From Diploptera punctata (taxonomy: Eukaryota; Arthropoda; Insecta; Blattodea; Blaberidae): DNA of 64,000 bases. Positions 53,241 through 63,517 of the stretch are shown here, piece after piece; within the stretch, counting starts at the first letter, position 1, and each line of letters begins with the position of its first letter. A program made the position numbers and the translations under genes. Location of the stretch: contig JASPKZ010010231.1 in the NCBI GenBank assembly GCA_030220185.1, forward strand, positions 1 to 64,000, read 5' to 3'. The notes under the pieces are model-generated. The model did not search any database. It had not been told where the DNA came from and worked only from the letters and a program-made list of their open reading frames with translations.

Positions 53241-54150
53241 TTGTCTACCAGTTGTATAATATATACTATTTGCATTGTAATCTTATATTTTATTACATAA
53301 AAGTCCTAGCCCTGGATATGACTATTAGTGAAGATGTAGTTAGTCGGAAATAAGTCATATATTGCATATACTTAATTGTTAATATTTAAGGTATAATGAA
53401 TACATGATACCTTATTTGTGTTTAGACTCAGCAAATTGAGATGCACGAATACACATGTTAGTATTGAACAATTTCAAAATACTCTCCTACACGTCTCATA
53501 CCCCTGAGACATCCCCGCACTTTATCTAATCTACATTTCAGAATTACTTTAACACTCCGTATGAATAAAATCGATTATATACTTATATCATCTTTCATAA
53601 AATATTTTATTCAATGTATTAATGTCAAGTTTTGGAATATAAACCGTGTGTGGATTGGAAGTGATTAATAAGGGACATAAGTTAAGAGTGGGGCAGTAAC
53701 GGCAATGCTGCGCAATATGTATGTATGTGTTTTTGTGGAAAAGTGGACGAGATATTTTGCCACCACCTGCTGCAAAGTGTTATTATTACGTCATCAGGGC
53801 ACTGAGATATGTGTTCACTAAGACTTACGAGGCAATAACGTGTTCGCATGTTCCCAACACGTACAATACCAAAATATAATATAAAACACAAACACTATAA
53901 TATTAAACTGTTCGATACTTACCTCCTTGGGCATTTCTTAACCTCAATCACTCAAGAGTTTGTAAAATATTGTATACTCTAAATTAATTTATAATATTAT
54001 ATTATTTATTTTATGGAACACATTAATAAATTTACGCTTTTTATATAAATTGCAATTCTTTACAAAATTAATTCAGGAAACAAAATAATGTTCTTAATAA
54101 TATTTCTCACCCTAGAGATACAAAAATTAATTCTCTCGTTTTTTTCATTA
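53241..54150. other. unassigned DNA
   Basis: No gene or repeat recognised. Confidence 0.35.
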
Positions 54151-54154
54151 ATTG

Positions 54155-54365
54155 TCAAAAGAATGCCAGAGCAAAGATTGCCCAAAATTGTTACGGAATG
54201 GATCCCAATGGAAAGAAGGAAAAGAGGAAGACCGAAGAAAACTTGGATATAAGTGGTTCAAGCGGCTATGAATATCAGAGGATTGGAGGAAAATCAATGG
54301 ATGGACAGAGAGGAAAGGTTCCGGAAGACGGCAGCAGGTGTCATGATACCGGATGATGATGAAAA
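54155..54365 (+). pseudogene. LINE protein C-terminal scrap
   Basis: RMPEQRLPKIVTEWIPMERR, KRGRPKKTWI, stop, then VVQAAMNIRGLEENQWMDRE. Same tail type as at 1120-1480 (GRRKRGR...W..GI..AM..RG.E) but on the opposite strand and followed by a GATGATGATGAAAATAAATG end. Confidence 0.7.
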
Positions 54366-55277
54366 TAAATGTTAGAAGAAGAAATTATAACAATTATATG
54401 CTGATGATCCAGTAACAGCTACAAAAAATTAGAGATGATAGAGAAGACATTTATGGATAATTTGGAACAAAGACTGGTGTATGATGTTTAGATTTGCGTT
54501 GCATCAGACTTATTAATTTCAATTGAAACCAGCTGGCAGTATTCAAAAACATCTTTCTTGAGTTGATTGCAATACATGAGCTGCCAGAGGACATTCCATA
54601 GGATTGTCGCGAGTGCTGGCAATATGCAATGTCCACTTAACCCACATTGAAATATATTCTGCATTCATGTATTCTTGCCAGAAGTATTGAAATAGGACAT
54701 CCAGATGAGTGGCCTTCCTGTTAATCCAAATGCACACTTTTACACTTTTTATAATTTCAAATACCTAATTTATGACACACAATGCACTGAATGGTAATAT
54801 AATAATAAAGAAACTGCTGCTAATACAATAAAACTGTTTAATCCGGAACATGAATAATGCGGAAATCTGTCCAAATTTATTGGTCCCGGCAAATAATAGT
54901 AATTTTACGTATTTTATTTGTACAAAACGGAATCTGCCCAACACCGAAAGGAAGGATATTTCCAGGCAATTCATGAAAGAAAATGTTTATATGGCAGAAA
55001 GATAGAGAGAGAAATAAATTAGTTTCCACTTCATTGAATTCCCGTTAGGCGAATGATGATTTCTGCCGCCGGGTGAAATAGAGTTTTGTATCTGAAATTT
55101 TCTTTGGCCTCATTGCACACCCGTTTTGTGAAATACAGGTTCGTTTAACAAATTTTTGAAGTGAGACATCTGTCTTACAAATAACCAGTGCACAGTAAAA
55201 TATTAGATTAATTTATGATCTGAGACCGATTGTGTACGTATTTTTCACAGGTAGCGTTCTGAATTTACGGAATAAAG

Positions 55278-55361
55278 ATGGCTAAATCGTATGTATCATT
55301 GGCATTAAAACAAAAAGTGAAAGTGATTGAAGATAAAGGGAAACAAACTCTCAATACGCGA
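55278..55361 (+). pseudogene. Tigger-like transposase N terminus
   Basis: MAKSYVSLALKQKVKVIEDK, then GKQTLNTR. This is the start of the CENP-B/pogo-type helix-turn-helix (relatives: SLTLKEKLEVIxxxExG). ATG at 55278 is a natural start. The frame runs into the 3' end of the LINE at 55362. Confidence 0.7.
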
Positions 55362-55600
55362 AATTCTTCTTTTTCTACTTCACTTCACGGGCTAGGCAAA
55401 AATTGTATGTTCCTCCTCACAGTTGTTCTGTCCATCATCTCACTGGCTTTCCTACATTCCTTGAACCTCTTGGCTTGTAGTTGAATGCTGCTCTTGGTAA
55501 TCTTGTTACATTCATTCTTTCCACATGTGTAAACCATTTCTCTCTATATTCTCTGATTTTCTCATTCAATGGATATATATTTAACTCTGTTCTTACATTT

Positions 55601-57530
55601 TCATTTTATCCTATCCAATCTTGTGCAGCCTTTTGTTCTTCCAAGGAAGTTCATTTCTGCGCTCTGTATTCTGCATTGTAAATGTTTGGTCAATACGCAA
55701 GTTTCGTTCCCATAAAGTAACTTCAATATAGTATCTCTTCTTGTTTTATTCTTTAATGTTTTATGTATAGTTCCGCATATCATTTGAAATTTTGACAGTT
55801 TCATATGTATGTCACTTTCAGTGTTTGTGTTTATAGTAAAATTACAACCCAAACAATTAAAATGTGTTACTTGTTCCAGAGGTTTGTTGTCTGTCACGGT
55901 TTTTGATCTTATATGTTCGTTTCCCCAAAATTCCATTATTTTTGTTTTTTCTTTTGATATTTTAAAATTATATTCTTGGCATAACTGATTTAACTGATGT
56001 AAAGACTATTGCAAAATATTTTCATTTTCTTGAATAATAACCACATCGTCAGCATCCATTAAAACGTTGAATATCTTAAAACGGTCCATTCTTATACCTA
56101 TATTAACCCTTAAATTCCTAATGTATCCTTTTGGATACATCAGTTGGTTCAATTAATATAATATTCTAAACAAATCAGAAGAAAACGAACAGAAATAAAC
56201 CACTTAAATATATGTCTAATTATACAATATACCTAATAGTAACAGTTGCATAAGATTCCGTTTTCATTGCGGTCCGCCACATTCAAATATCTAACAGAAG
56301 AAATTTGTCTTATGCCTATTTAAGGGTTAACAATACTTTTCCAATTATGGATGATGTCATTAATAATATAGATTAAAAAGAGTAGGTGATAAACTACACC
56401 CTTGTCTTACACCTCTATTTATTAATATAGCTTCGGTGTTTGATGTGCCTATATTTATTATAATTTGAGACTTTACATACAAACTTTTTATCACGTTTGA
56501 TCACATAAATTAACTTTGCGGGGTAGCCATGTAGTTCCATAATTTTCCATAACTTATCTCTATCAACATGATCAAATGCCTTCTCAAATTCAATAAAAGC
56601 AACATGCGTCTGTAGGTTATGTTCTCTTCTTTTTTCAAATATTTGCTATAATATGAATACATTATCTGTTGTTGATCGCCCCGTTCTAAAGTCATTTTGT
56701 TCTTCTTCAAGTATTGCTTCTGCTATTATTTTAAGTCTTTTATTTATAACCCTTGCATAGATTTTATAAATTGAATTAAGTAGGCTAATTCCTCTATAGT
56801 TCTTACATTCTCTTCTATCTCCTTTCTTAAATAACGATATGACTTCAGCTATATTCCAACTTTCTGGTATTCTGCAGTTTCTCCAACATTCATTGAATAA
56901 ATGCAATATTCTCCAAAGTAGAAATGTTCCACCATATTTTAGAAGCTCCATATTTATGTGATCAGGACCAGCGGTTTTTCTGTTTTTGGTTTCTTTAAGG
57001 ATTCTTGAAGTTCATCAAATGTAATCATATCAGTTTGAATTTCTCCTGTTTCATTATCTGGATAAGATTCTTGTTTTTCTTCGTCTTCTTATTTCTCTTC
57101 TTTACACCATAAATTTGTGTAGTGTTCTATCCATCTTTCTTTGTTAATAACATATATCTTTGCAGCATCATTTTCTGATTTATTTAAAAGTTTTATAACT
57201 TTGTATGGAAAATTTTGTCTGCCGTGAATATCGTTTTCTATTTCACTTATAAAATTATTCCAAAAATTTTGATGAGCTGTCCTAATAATTTGTTTTGCTA
57301 TATTCCTTTTTTCTACGTATTGTTGTCTCGATTCTTCTGTTTTTTGTTGAAGCCACTGTTTATATGAATTTTGTTTTTCTTTAATTTCCAGTTCAATTTC
57401 TTCATTCATACTCCTATTCTGCTTCTAATTTTTCTTTTTTCCCTATTGCTTCCTGGGCTGCCTTTTCAATGCACTTTTCAATACTATTCCATTCATCATC
57501 TAATATATCGCTAGTCGGTATGTGCATGAG
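55601..57530 (-). pseudogene. reverse transcriptase of RTE-like LINE copy 2
   Basis: From the 5' side: linker region 57089-57530 (AHQNFWNNFISEIENDIHGR), then MELLKYGGTFLLWRILHLFN (56951), NIAEVISLFKKGDRRECKNY, RGISLLNSIYKIYARVINKR, EEEQNDFRTGRSTTDNVFIL, then in other frames FEFEKAFDHVDRDKLWKIM with the first catalytic Asp region, TQSIKQGCSLSPTLF-like wording near 56395, a catalytic box region near 56040-56055 (MDADDVVIIQENENI, Asp pair present), and thumb/tail at 55601-55936 with LEQVTHFNCLGCNF and CGTIHKTLKNKTRRDTILKL. Stops at 57091 and 56645 plus frameshifts disable it. Confidence 0.8.
56107..56326. mobile_element. piggyBac-type MITE, 220 bp, in a LINE
   Basis: TTAA at 56103-56106 and 56327-56330, 9-base perfect inverted ends CCCTTAAAT / ATTTAAGGG. 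The paralogous LINE at 28676-28692 has the uninterrupted site (CTACATTAACATTACTTTTC), so the insertion and the TTAA duplication are directly visible. A hairpin TGTATCC-TTTT-GGATACA lies near the left end. No coding sequence. Confidence 0.88.
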
Positions 57531-57629
57531 GTATTGTTGTATGTGAAATAATGACTAAATTTAAACATGAAAAAACCCAAGTTCGAGATTTTAGAACAAA
57601 AGAAAAAATAATGAATGAATGGACGCAAG

Positions 57630-57960
57630 GAAAAGGTGAAAAAATGAAGAAATCAACGAGGCGTGGGAGTGTTTTATAAGTCCATGATCAAAAAAATCTC
57701 AAAATTTCCGGGCCGATGCTCCAAATGTAAGATCTAGCTGTTGCTATATCCCTAGGGAATAACGATTTCAAGGCATCTTCAGGATGGTTTTGGACAGTTT
57801 TAAAAGACGACACAATGTAGTCTGAAAATGTGCGGGGAATCAAAGGATGTGGACGAAAATATAGTTAGTTAGTGGAAACCGAATCTGCATATTTTATTTC
57901 AGCATACGCGCCTAAGTGTCATTTTTAATACTAACGAAACGGGACTGTTACCGTCGAAGT
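57630..57960 (+). pseudogene. Tigger-like transposase middle part
   Basis: Plus strand: KKSTRRGSVL, then ISGPMLQM with a stop, and SLGNNDFKASSGWF. Relatives read IPISGPxLQEKAxxIAxxLGxxDFKASNGWLxRFKxRH, the CENP-B-type second DNA-binding domain. This continues the gene begun at 55278 on the other side of the LINE. The catalytic domain is absent. Confidence 0.75.
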
Positions 57961-58229
57961 CGCTCGTACATACTATACTTCACTTTCCAACGGCAGCGGA
58001 ACTACAATTAATCCAAGGTACATAAACATACATATAGAGTGCTCTACAATCTAAGATTGGTTAATAATTGTTTTTATAATGCGGAATATTGTCTAATGTG
58101 GAAAAAAATTGGTCCCATGCGATTCCGCTTTGAGCAAGTTTTACTGTATTTTAGATATTTTTACGTAGTATGTCCACCGCTGTAATGCATAACTCAATAA
58201 GTTAATATAGTATAAAGTTACACATAACT

Positions 58230-58290
58230 CATTCCGATTGTCTAGTGAAGTCGGGAGCCTTAACCTCCTACTATAAGAAGGGTGTCATAA
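58230..58290 (+). mobile_element. SINE family A, 3' scrap
   Basis: CATTCCGATTGTCTAGTGAA then GGGAGCCTTAACCTCCTACT, the last part of the family A body, immediately before a nearly full copy. Confidence 0.7.
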
Positions 58291-58335
58291 CACATGTAAC
58301 GGAAACTGATTATTTTCCCTTATATTATTTTTAAG

Positions 58336-58632
58336 GTGCAGATCGTTGTGTATTTGCTTAACTCAATATCCTACAAGCCGAAAGGTCAGGGGTTCGTTTG
58401 CTGGTAGAGTCACGAATTTCAAACTGGTCTACACATTTTGGCGGAATCATGGCTTTAGGTCGACTCAGGATCTAACAGAAATGAGTACTAGAAATTTGTC
58501 GTGGGGATAAAGACGACCGTCACGCAGGACTTACTACCCGACTGATATCTACCACCATCAGTTCGAAAAGGTAGGAGTCTTAACATCCAATACCCGAAGG
58601 ACCTCTCACAGCCTATTGGAATCACTTTAATA
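58336..58632 (+). mobile_element. tRNA-derived SINE, family A, copy 3
   Basis: Head decayed (GATCGTTGTGTATTTGCTTA, B box GGGGTTCGTTTGC), body clear: ATTTTGGCGGAATCATGGCT, AATGAGTACTAGAAAT, AAGACGACCGTCACGCAGGA, GGAGTCTTAACATCCAATAC, end GAATCACTTTAATAAAA. About as long as copy 1 but ~25 percent diverged by eye. Confidence 0.78.
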
Positions 58633-58639
58633 AAACTAG

Positions 58640-59140
58640 TATTCTTATGGAAAGTTTTCTTCTTTGTTCCATACTAAAACCTCAGTAAAATATGAAACAT
58701 TTATTATCACAAATTTCTGTAACACGCTAATAAAAAAAAGAGATACCTTCACTTCTATACTTGTTTCTCTTTCTCTCCCCTCCCTCCCTGGCGCGTGCAT
58801 GTACACGCTTATAAGTGTATATATATGTACTCTTATACTCTACAGGATATGGAGTAACAAGAACCTAAACTGGAAAATAGCACTGGTTTAAAGCGCATTT
58901 CAACAGAAATCGGTATACACATAGCCTCATAGGGAAGATCATTAGGGTGATAACAGGAATTGTCCAAGTTAGTGTTTATTTCCACAGTCTCACAGGCAAT
59001 CCTTGTTATAACGTTGCAGGCGTTTTATGTGCTGGAAAATAAGAGAAAAATACTGTATCCAAAGGAAACGCGGATTCCTGTTGAAGAGAACTGGTTTCAT
59101 ATCTATAGCTTAACGTCTCAACTGATGTTACATTATTTAA
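58640..59140. other. unassigned DNA
   Basis: Nothing recognised. Confidence 0.35.
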
Positions 59141-59149
59141 TTAATTAAT

Positions 59150-59430
59150 TCACTCGATCTATCGAACAGTAGGTTCATGGCTGCCCGGATATTAGCTCTC
59201 CATACGTTCCTAACTTAGCTATCGAAATCCTACCATACCGTGTATAATTTAGCTACCTCCCTCAAATCATGCTTAATGTTATTCTCTTACCTCGTTCTTG
59301 GTCTACCTATTGGGCGCGTTTCATCTGGTTCTCCCACAAGGAGTTCTATGAACTTAATTCGTTCTCCATTCATGCCACATGTCCTGCCCATCGCAGTCGA
59401 TGAGACCAAACTGTTATTATTTCTGGTTTG
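59150..59430 (-). pseudogene. LINE protein C-terminal scrap (LRWAGHVARM family)
   Basis: Minus strand from about 59405: RLRWAGHVA then a stop then MENE, followed in shifted frames by GRPRTR and, near 59160-59200, WRANIRAAMNLLFDR. This is the widely repeated end of an insect LINE polymerase. Frameshifts throughout. Same family as 33715-33870. Confidence 0.7.
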
Positions 59431-59446
59431 TCATGAAAATAATGTA

Positions 59447-60486
59447 GAGGAATTTCGGGTATTGTGGACAGTCGATTTGAGTGTATCTTGTTAATATTCT
59501 ATTTAATAGGCGCTGCCCTCGAACAGAAAAAAATTACCTTCTTCCCTTTATCAACTTTGAAGCGTTCAAAGTCAGTTTATTTTATTCTATGTGAGAAGAA
59601 GAGTTTGTGACATTTATGAAAATTACCATTTTAAGCAATTTTGAAGCTAAGAATTAATTCTTAATTTCTGCTATTGAATATTATAGATATTGAAAAATCC
59701 CCTAAAAATATTATAATACATTATGTAAATGGTTTTTTAATATACTGGCGGATTTGGTTTGATATTATGTGACATAGTGGTTGCTTAAATAATAAAAACA
59801 AAGGAATTCGGGTAATGTGGACCCTTCACGAGGCGGTTAAAGTGGACCTGGGTATACTTCACACGAATATGTATTTTTATCAGTGATAATGCTATCTGTA
59901 ATACCATGCATTTAATTAGTTTTATTTAATGTCCTTGTAACCTAAATACCGTCATTGTCTGCAGATGAATGATGTGTGAATATTATAATCAACAATATTT
60001 TTTTCATAACATTAAATAAATATCAACGCTCCTTAATTACGACAGCCATAAATATTTTCATATTAATAAATGCTTGCCTGTATAAATTAAACGAGTAAAT
60101 AAACTTAAAAATAATCTAAAGGTTAGGGTGGACTCTGTGATCTACTTTGCCCAAATATGGTGGTTAAAGTGGACCTTCATTGTAATGTACAAAAGATTAT
60201 AAATTATGATGTTTCCATATTTTAATGAAATAGCAATGGTATTTCATAGTTGTAACACTAATGATTATCACTGTCTTCTTGTATCTTGTAAGCCAATGTT
60301 TACCTAAACAGAGATTTAGGCGCTCTGCCCCTGCAGGGAAGAATTTGAACCATACTAATTTAATTACACTTCTTTAGTTACAAGTGTTTATTCACACTGT
60401 AATTAAACAAAATCCAAATCCTATAATTAAAAGAAGGAAAACAACAAATTCAAAATAAGGGTCCACATTACCCTAAATTCCTCCAA
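59447..60486. mobile_element. TIR element with repeated GTGGAC motifs
   Basis: Left end GAGGAATTTCGGGTATTGTG after TA (59445), right end as reverse complement TTGGAGGAATTTAGGGTAAT before TA (60487). The same phrase occurs again inside (AAGGAATTCGGGTAATGTGG at 59801; GGTTAGGGTGGACTC near 60121; GGTTAAAGTGGACC at 59837 and 60162). No open frame. Repeated subterminal GGT(T)AAAGTGGAC sites and TA flanks suggest a non-autonomous pogo-like element. Confidence 0.6.
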
Positions 60487-61950
60487 TATTCAATATTGTA
60501 TACTTCTGTAATCGCCTATTTCTTCGTCTCTCTTTGGTTCAAACATTTTCCTAAGAATTTCATTCACATCCGCATAATATAACTGGAAGAATAAGAGGCT
60601 TATATATTTTAAGCTTACTTTCCTTGAGACAAATTGGGGTGACAAGAATCCCTATAATGCTTAATATGCGAGTCCCGAATTTACCCCACATTTAATCGTT
60701 AACTTAAGTGGTATACGTTTATCACAAAACTAATGTGGTGCGGGGCAGAATGGCGGTCTTAGAAATCTTATTTCAATTTAAGTCTATTAACAAATACACG
60801 GCTACATTAATTCGTTTGTATTTTAATCTATTCGTAGTTTCAAAAAAGGAACATCAGATATCAAGATAAGACATACGGTAAAAGAGATAGGTACCGCTTC
60901 CACGGAAAGAACATTCAGGTCCAGCCGAAACTCTTTAAAGAAAGATAAGTTATATTTGTCCATTAGGAATGTACTGGATAACCAATCATTACTGCAAAAC
61001 ATGTGAGAATCCAATTTGAGGGGAATGTACCGTCAGAATTTGTGTGAAATTTGGGAATGAATGAGAGGTATCGAAACAAGGGACAGTTGTAAAACGAAAT
61101 GTTATTGTTCTATAACATGATAAATTGAACTATTTCCTTACGTTAAATATACAAACATGGTGTTGTATTTTTTACATAATTAAAGAAACTATTATTTTCA
61201 AAATACTTTATAACCTAAAATATAGAGGAAAAACAGTACTTAAACTTTCGTTAAATATTTTCAAAGTCCTATAGACAAGAGTGCGCATGCGCCAGAGTTT
61301 ATAGAGCCAGCGATAACCCACAATCGAACCACATATCGATTATCATCCTCGATTTCTATCCATCGCTATGAAATTTAAATGAACAATCTTTGTAATAAAT
61401 CCCAAAATCTACGTTAAAAAAATAATAATAATATTAAAATTACCAAACGTTTATTAAAAATGGGTGTACACTTACATATCACACCGTAACGCCAATCCAA
61501 CCAGTGATAACCCAAAACAGCGATAGAAGAAGAATCATAGACAAAGTAATATACTCTGTGGAAAAATAGCAGTTAGCATCACAATATTCTCTAACAGTGT
61601 CATAATATTGCGATTTGCATATTTGAATAAATACACTTCAGAATTGTATAAAAATGTAGTAAAAATATTAAATGATGTTAGTAAATACAGAAGAAGAGCT
61701 ATAGTTTGTAGCAAGTCATTCGCTCAGCCTCTTATTTCAGAAAAATAAGTACTTTCATCAAAAGTGAATAATTTATGAACCCGTAATTATTATCAGAAGT
61801 AGGGCATATTTATATTCAAATGAATTGTAATGAAAGCAGGAATTCATTTGTAACAAAATTAAAATCATATAACCTACCACAAAATAATTTAATAAGCAAT
61901 AAATAAAACATTAGTATAAAGCAATTAGCGCCAGTCATATACCTGGACCC
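60487..61950. other. unassigned DNA
   Basis: Nothing firmly recognised. Two segments (61307-61318 and 61487-61500) share GATAACCCA-type wording with nearby CGATAG, perhaps the ends of an old element, but I cannot pair them convincingly. Confidence 0.3.
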
Positions 61951-63130
61951 TTGCTATTGTAGGGAACGAAATTAGTAAACATCATACAATGGATCCATAA
62001 GCCCTTATACAATGGGGAAAAAGTCTGCAGTTTCTTTTGTCAAGAGGATTTACAAGACTGCTCTATTATCAACTTGCTATAACAATGCTAAGCCCAAAAA
62101 CTTCTTACAAAAGGCTGGGAAGTCACAAACAAGGAATTGGATTTCCCTAGGTAACTTGCGGAAAGAGTTATCCCCAAACTAATTTCAACTAGTACATGTC
62201 GTTAACAGCGGGTGACTTCTTTGCGGCGTAAGGTAGATGCCGACAGTAGATAGCCGCGCCCTTAAGGACCACTCCATTTGGTCAGCCCTGAAAATTTTAT
62301 ATGATGAGGCAACTAATTTAAAGGGAGGGAACGAGGCCACAAACTTCTAAGTTCAACACCCACGATAACGCCCTTAAGGTAAAATTTACCAATCAAAATT
62401 AGTATAACATATAAACTGTTTGTGAGACGATAAGACTTTTGGTGGAAGGGACTAATGCCGGCCCACTCAGAATTAATAAATATATTTTACTAAGCGAAAA
62501 TTAGTGTGTCCGTTGCGAGGAGTAGCAACGAGCGAATGTGCCGGTGCAGGGCACATCGCATTACATAGCGAAAGTTCAGTTCTGTTAGTGGACAGTTAGA
62601 GTTCAGCAGTTAGAGAGTTCAGCAGTTCTCTTAGTCAGTTCAGTTCTGTTAGTGGACAGTTAGAGTTAGGCAGTTCAGCAGTTCAGCAGTTAGTTAGTTA
62701 GAGTATAGTCAGTTCTGTTAGTTCGACAGTTAGTTAGGCAGTTCAGTAGTCGGTTGCGAGCAGAGTCGAGACTGGCGAATGTGCCGGTAGATAAGTACAT
62801 CGCTTTACATAAGATACATCGCTTGGTTGAGTGTTACAACCATTACTAGTTCTGACCCACCAACAGCCTTCTCGTCAAACTCGTCGTTCAATACGACGAA
62901 TGTAATTCAAGTGACAATAAAAGTGCATCGTCAATTTCAAGACATCACACTGGGCCTACTGTTTTTTTTCCCAAGTGAACATCCTTTCCTCACGGATTCC
63001 CGAGATTTAAGTCCATTGTTCTACCGAAACCTGAACCCATCTAGTCCGGAGCACAACCGTCCATGAACCCATATCCCTGGACACCTAAGTAAAACCTTAA
63101 TCCCGACTATAGTCATCTTTTTCCTTTATA
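61951..63130 (+). mobile_element. probable 5' LTR region of an LTR retrotransposon
   Basis: The DNA directly upstream of the primer-binding site must contain the 5' LTR. Composition changes around 61950 (GTAGGGAACGAAATTAG). Within it 62505-62590 and 62750-62825 are direct repeats (GTTGCGAG..., GGCGAATGTGCCGGT, ACATCGC.TTACATA), separated by ~160 bases of short CAGTTCAG / GTTAG repeats. The exact LTR start is not determined because the 3' LTR is outside the window. Confidence 0.5.
62584..62750 (+). repeat. degenerate CAGTTCAG/GTTAG short tandem repeats
   Basis: Irregular repeats such as GTTCAGTTCTGTTAGTGGAC (twice) and GCAGTTCAGCAGTT. Located in the transcribed leader side of the probable LTR. 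Confidence 0.8.
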
Positions 63131-63148
63131 TGGCGCCCAACGTACGGC
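63131..63148 (+). promoter_or_regulatory. primer-binding site, tRNA-Lys-like
   Basis: TGGCGCCCAACGTACGGC. The first 13 bases match the classical complement of a tRNA-Lys 3' end used by retroelements (TGGCGCCCAACGT...). It would prime minus-strand cDNA synthesis. Marks the end of the 5' LTR and the start of the internal region. Confidence 0.75.
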
Positions 63149-63517
63149 GCTTCGAGGAATTGCTGAGCAACCGTCAAACGAAGAGTGGATAGGCGTGTTC
63201 CAGTAGTGAATATCCTACGAACGTGAGGAAGAAGACCTGGGGGAAAAGATGGCAACCAAAATACCTCAACGAGGACAGTAAGGAATAAAAGAAGACATCG
63301 AAAGGTATCAGTGAAAATAAATTTATTTTAAAATTTATTGATAAAGAAAATATATAATGTGTCGAATTGAAAAGTGTGCATGTCTATGGAAGATGGATGT
63401 AGAATGGAAGGAAAGTAAAAGAAGTGAATAGAATAAAAATAGAATTAATAAGGAAAAAGATAGTGGATATAATAGGAGTCAAAGTAGGAAATAAACAACG
63501 GAAAAGAATAAAAAAAA
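63149..63517 (+). other. untranslated leader of the LTR retrotransposon
   Basis: Between the primer-binding site and the gag ATG. Purine-rich from 63330 on, no open frame. Confidence 0.55.

Larger units (their letters stand above)
55362..57535 (-). mobile_element. RTE-like LINE copy 2, inserted in the Tigger-like element
   Basis: Minus strand, 3' end at 55362 with a GAA-rich tail next to GCCTAGCCCGTGAAGTGAAG, the same end as at 27935. The 5' limit is near 57535 (HIPTSDILDDEWNSIEKCIE). A 220-bp MITE sits inside at 56107. No clear target duplication seen. Confidence 0.82.
54826..58146 (+). mobile_element. Tigger/pogo-like element split by a LINE
   Basis: TA at 54824 and 58147. Inverted ends CAATAAAACTGTTTAATCCG (left) and CAGTAAAACTTGCTCAAAGC (reverse complement of right), each followed by GCGGAA-type repeats. 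CAGTAAAAC is a typical pogo/Tigger terminus. The transposase starts at 55278, is interrupted at 55361, and resumes after 57540. Without the 2.17 kb LINE the element would be about 1.15 kb, so it is also internally deleted. Confidence 0.78.
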
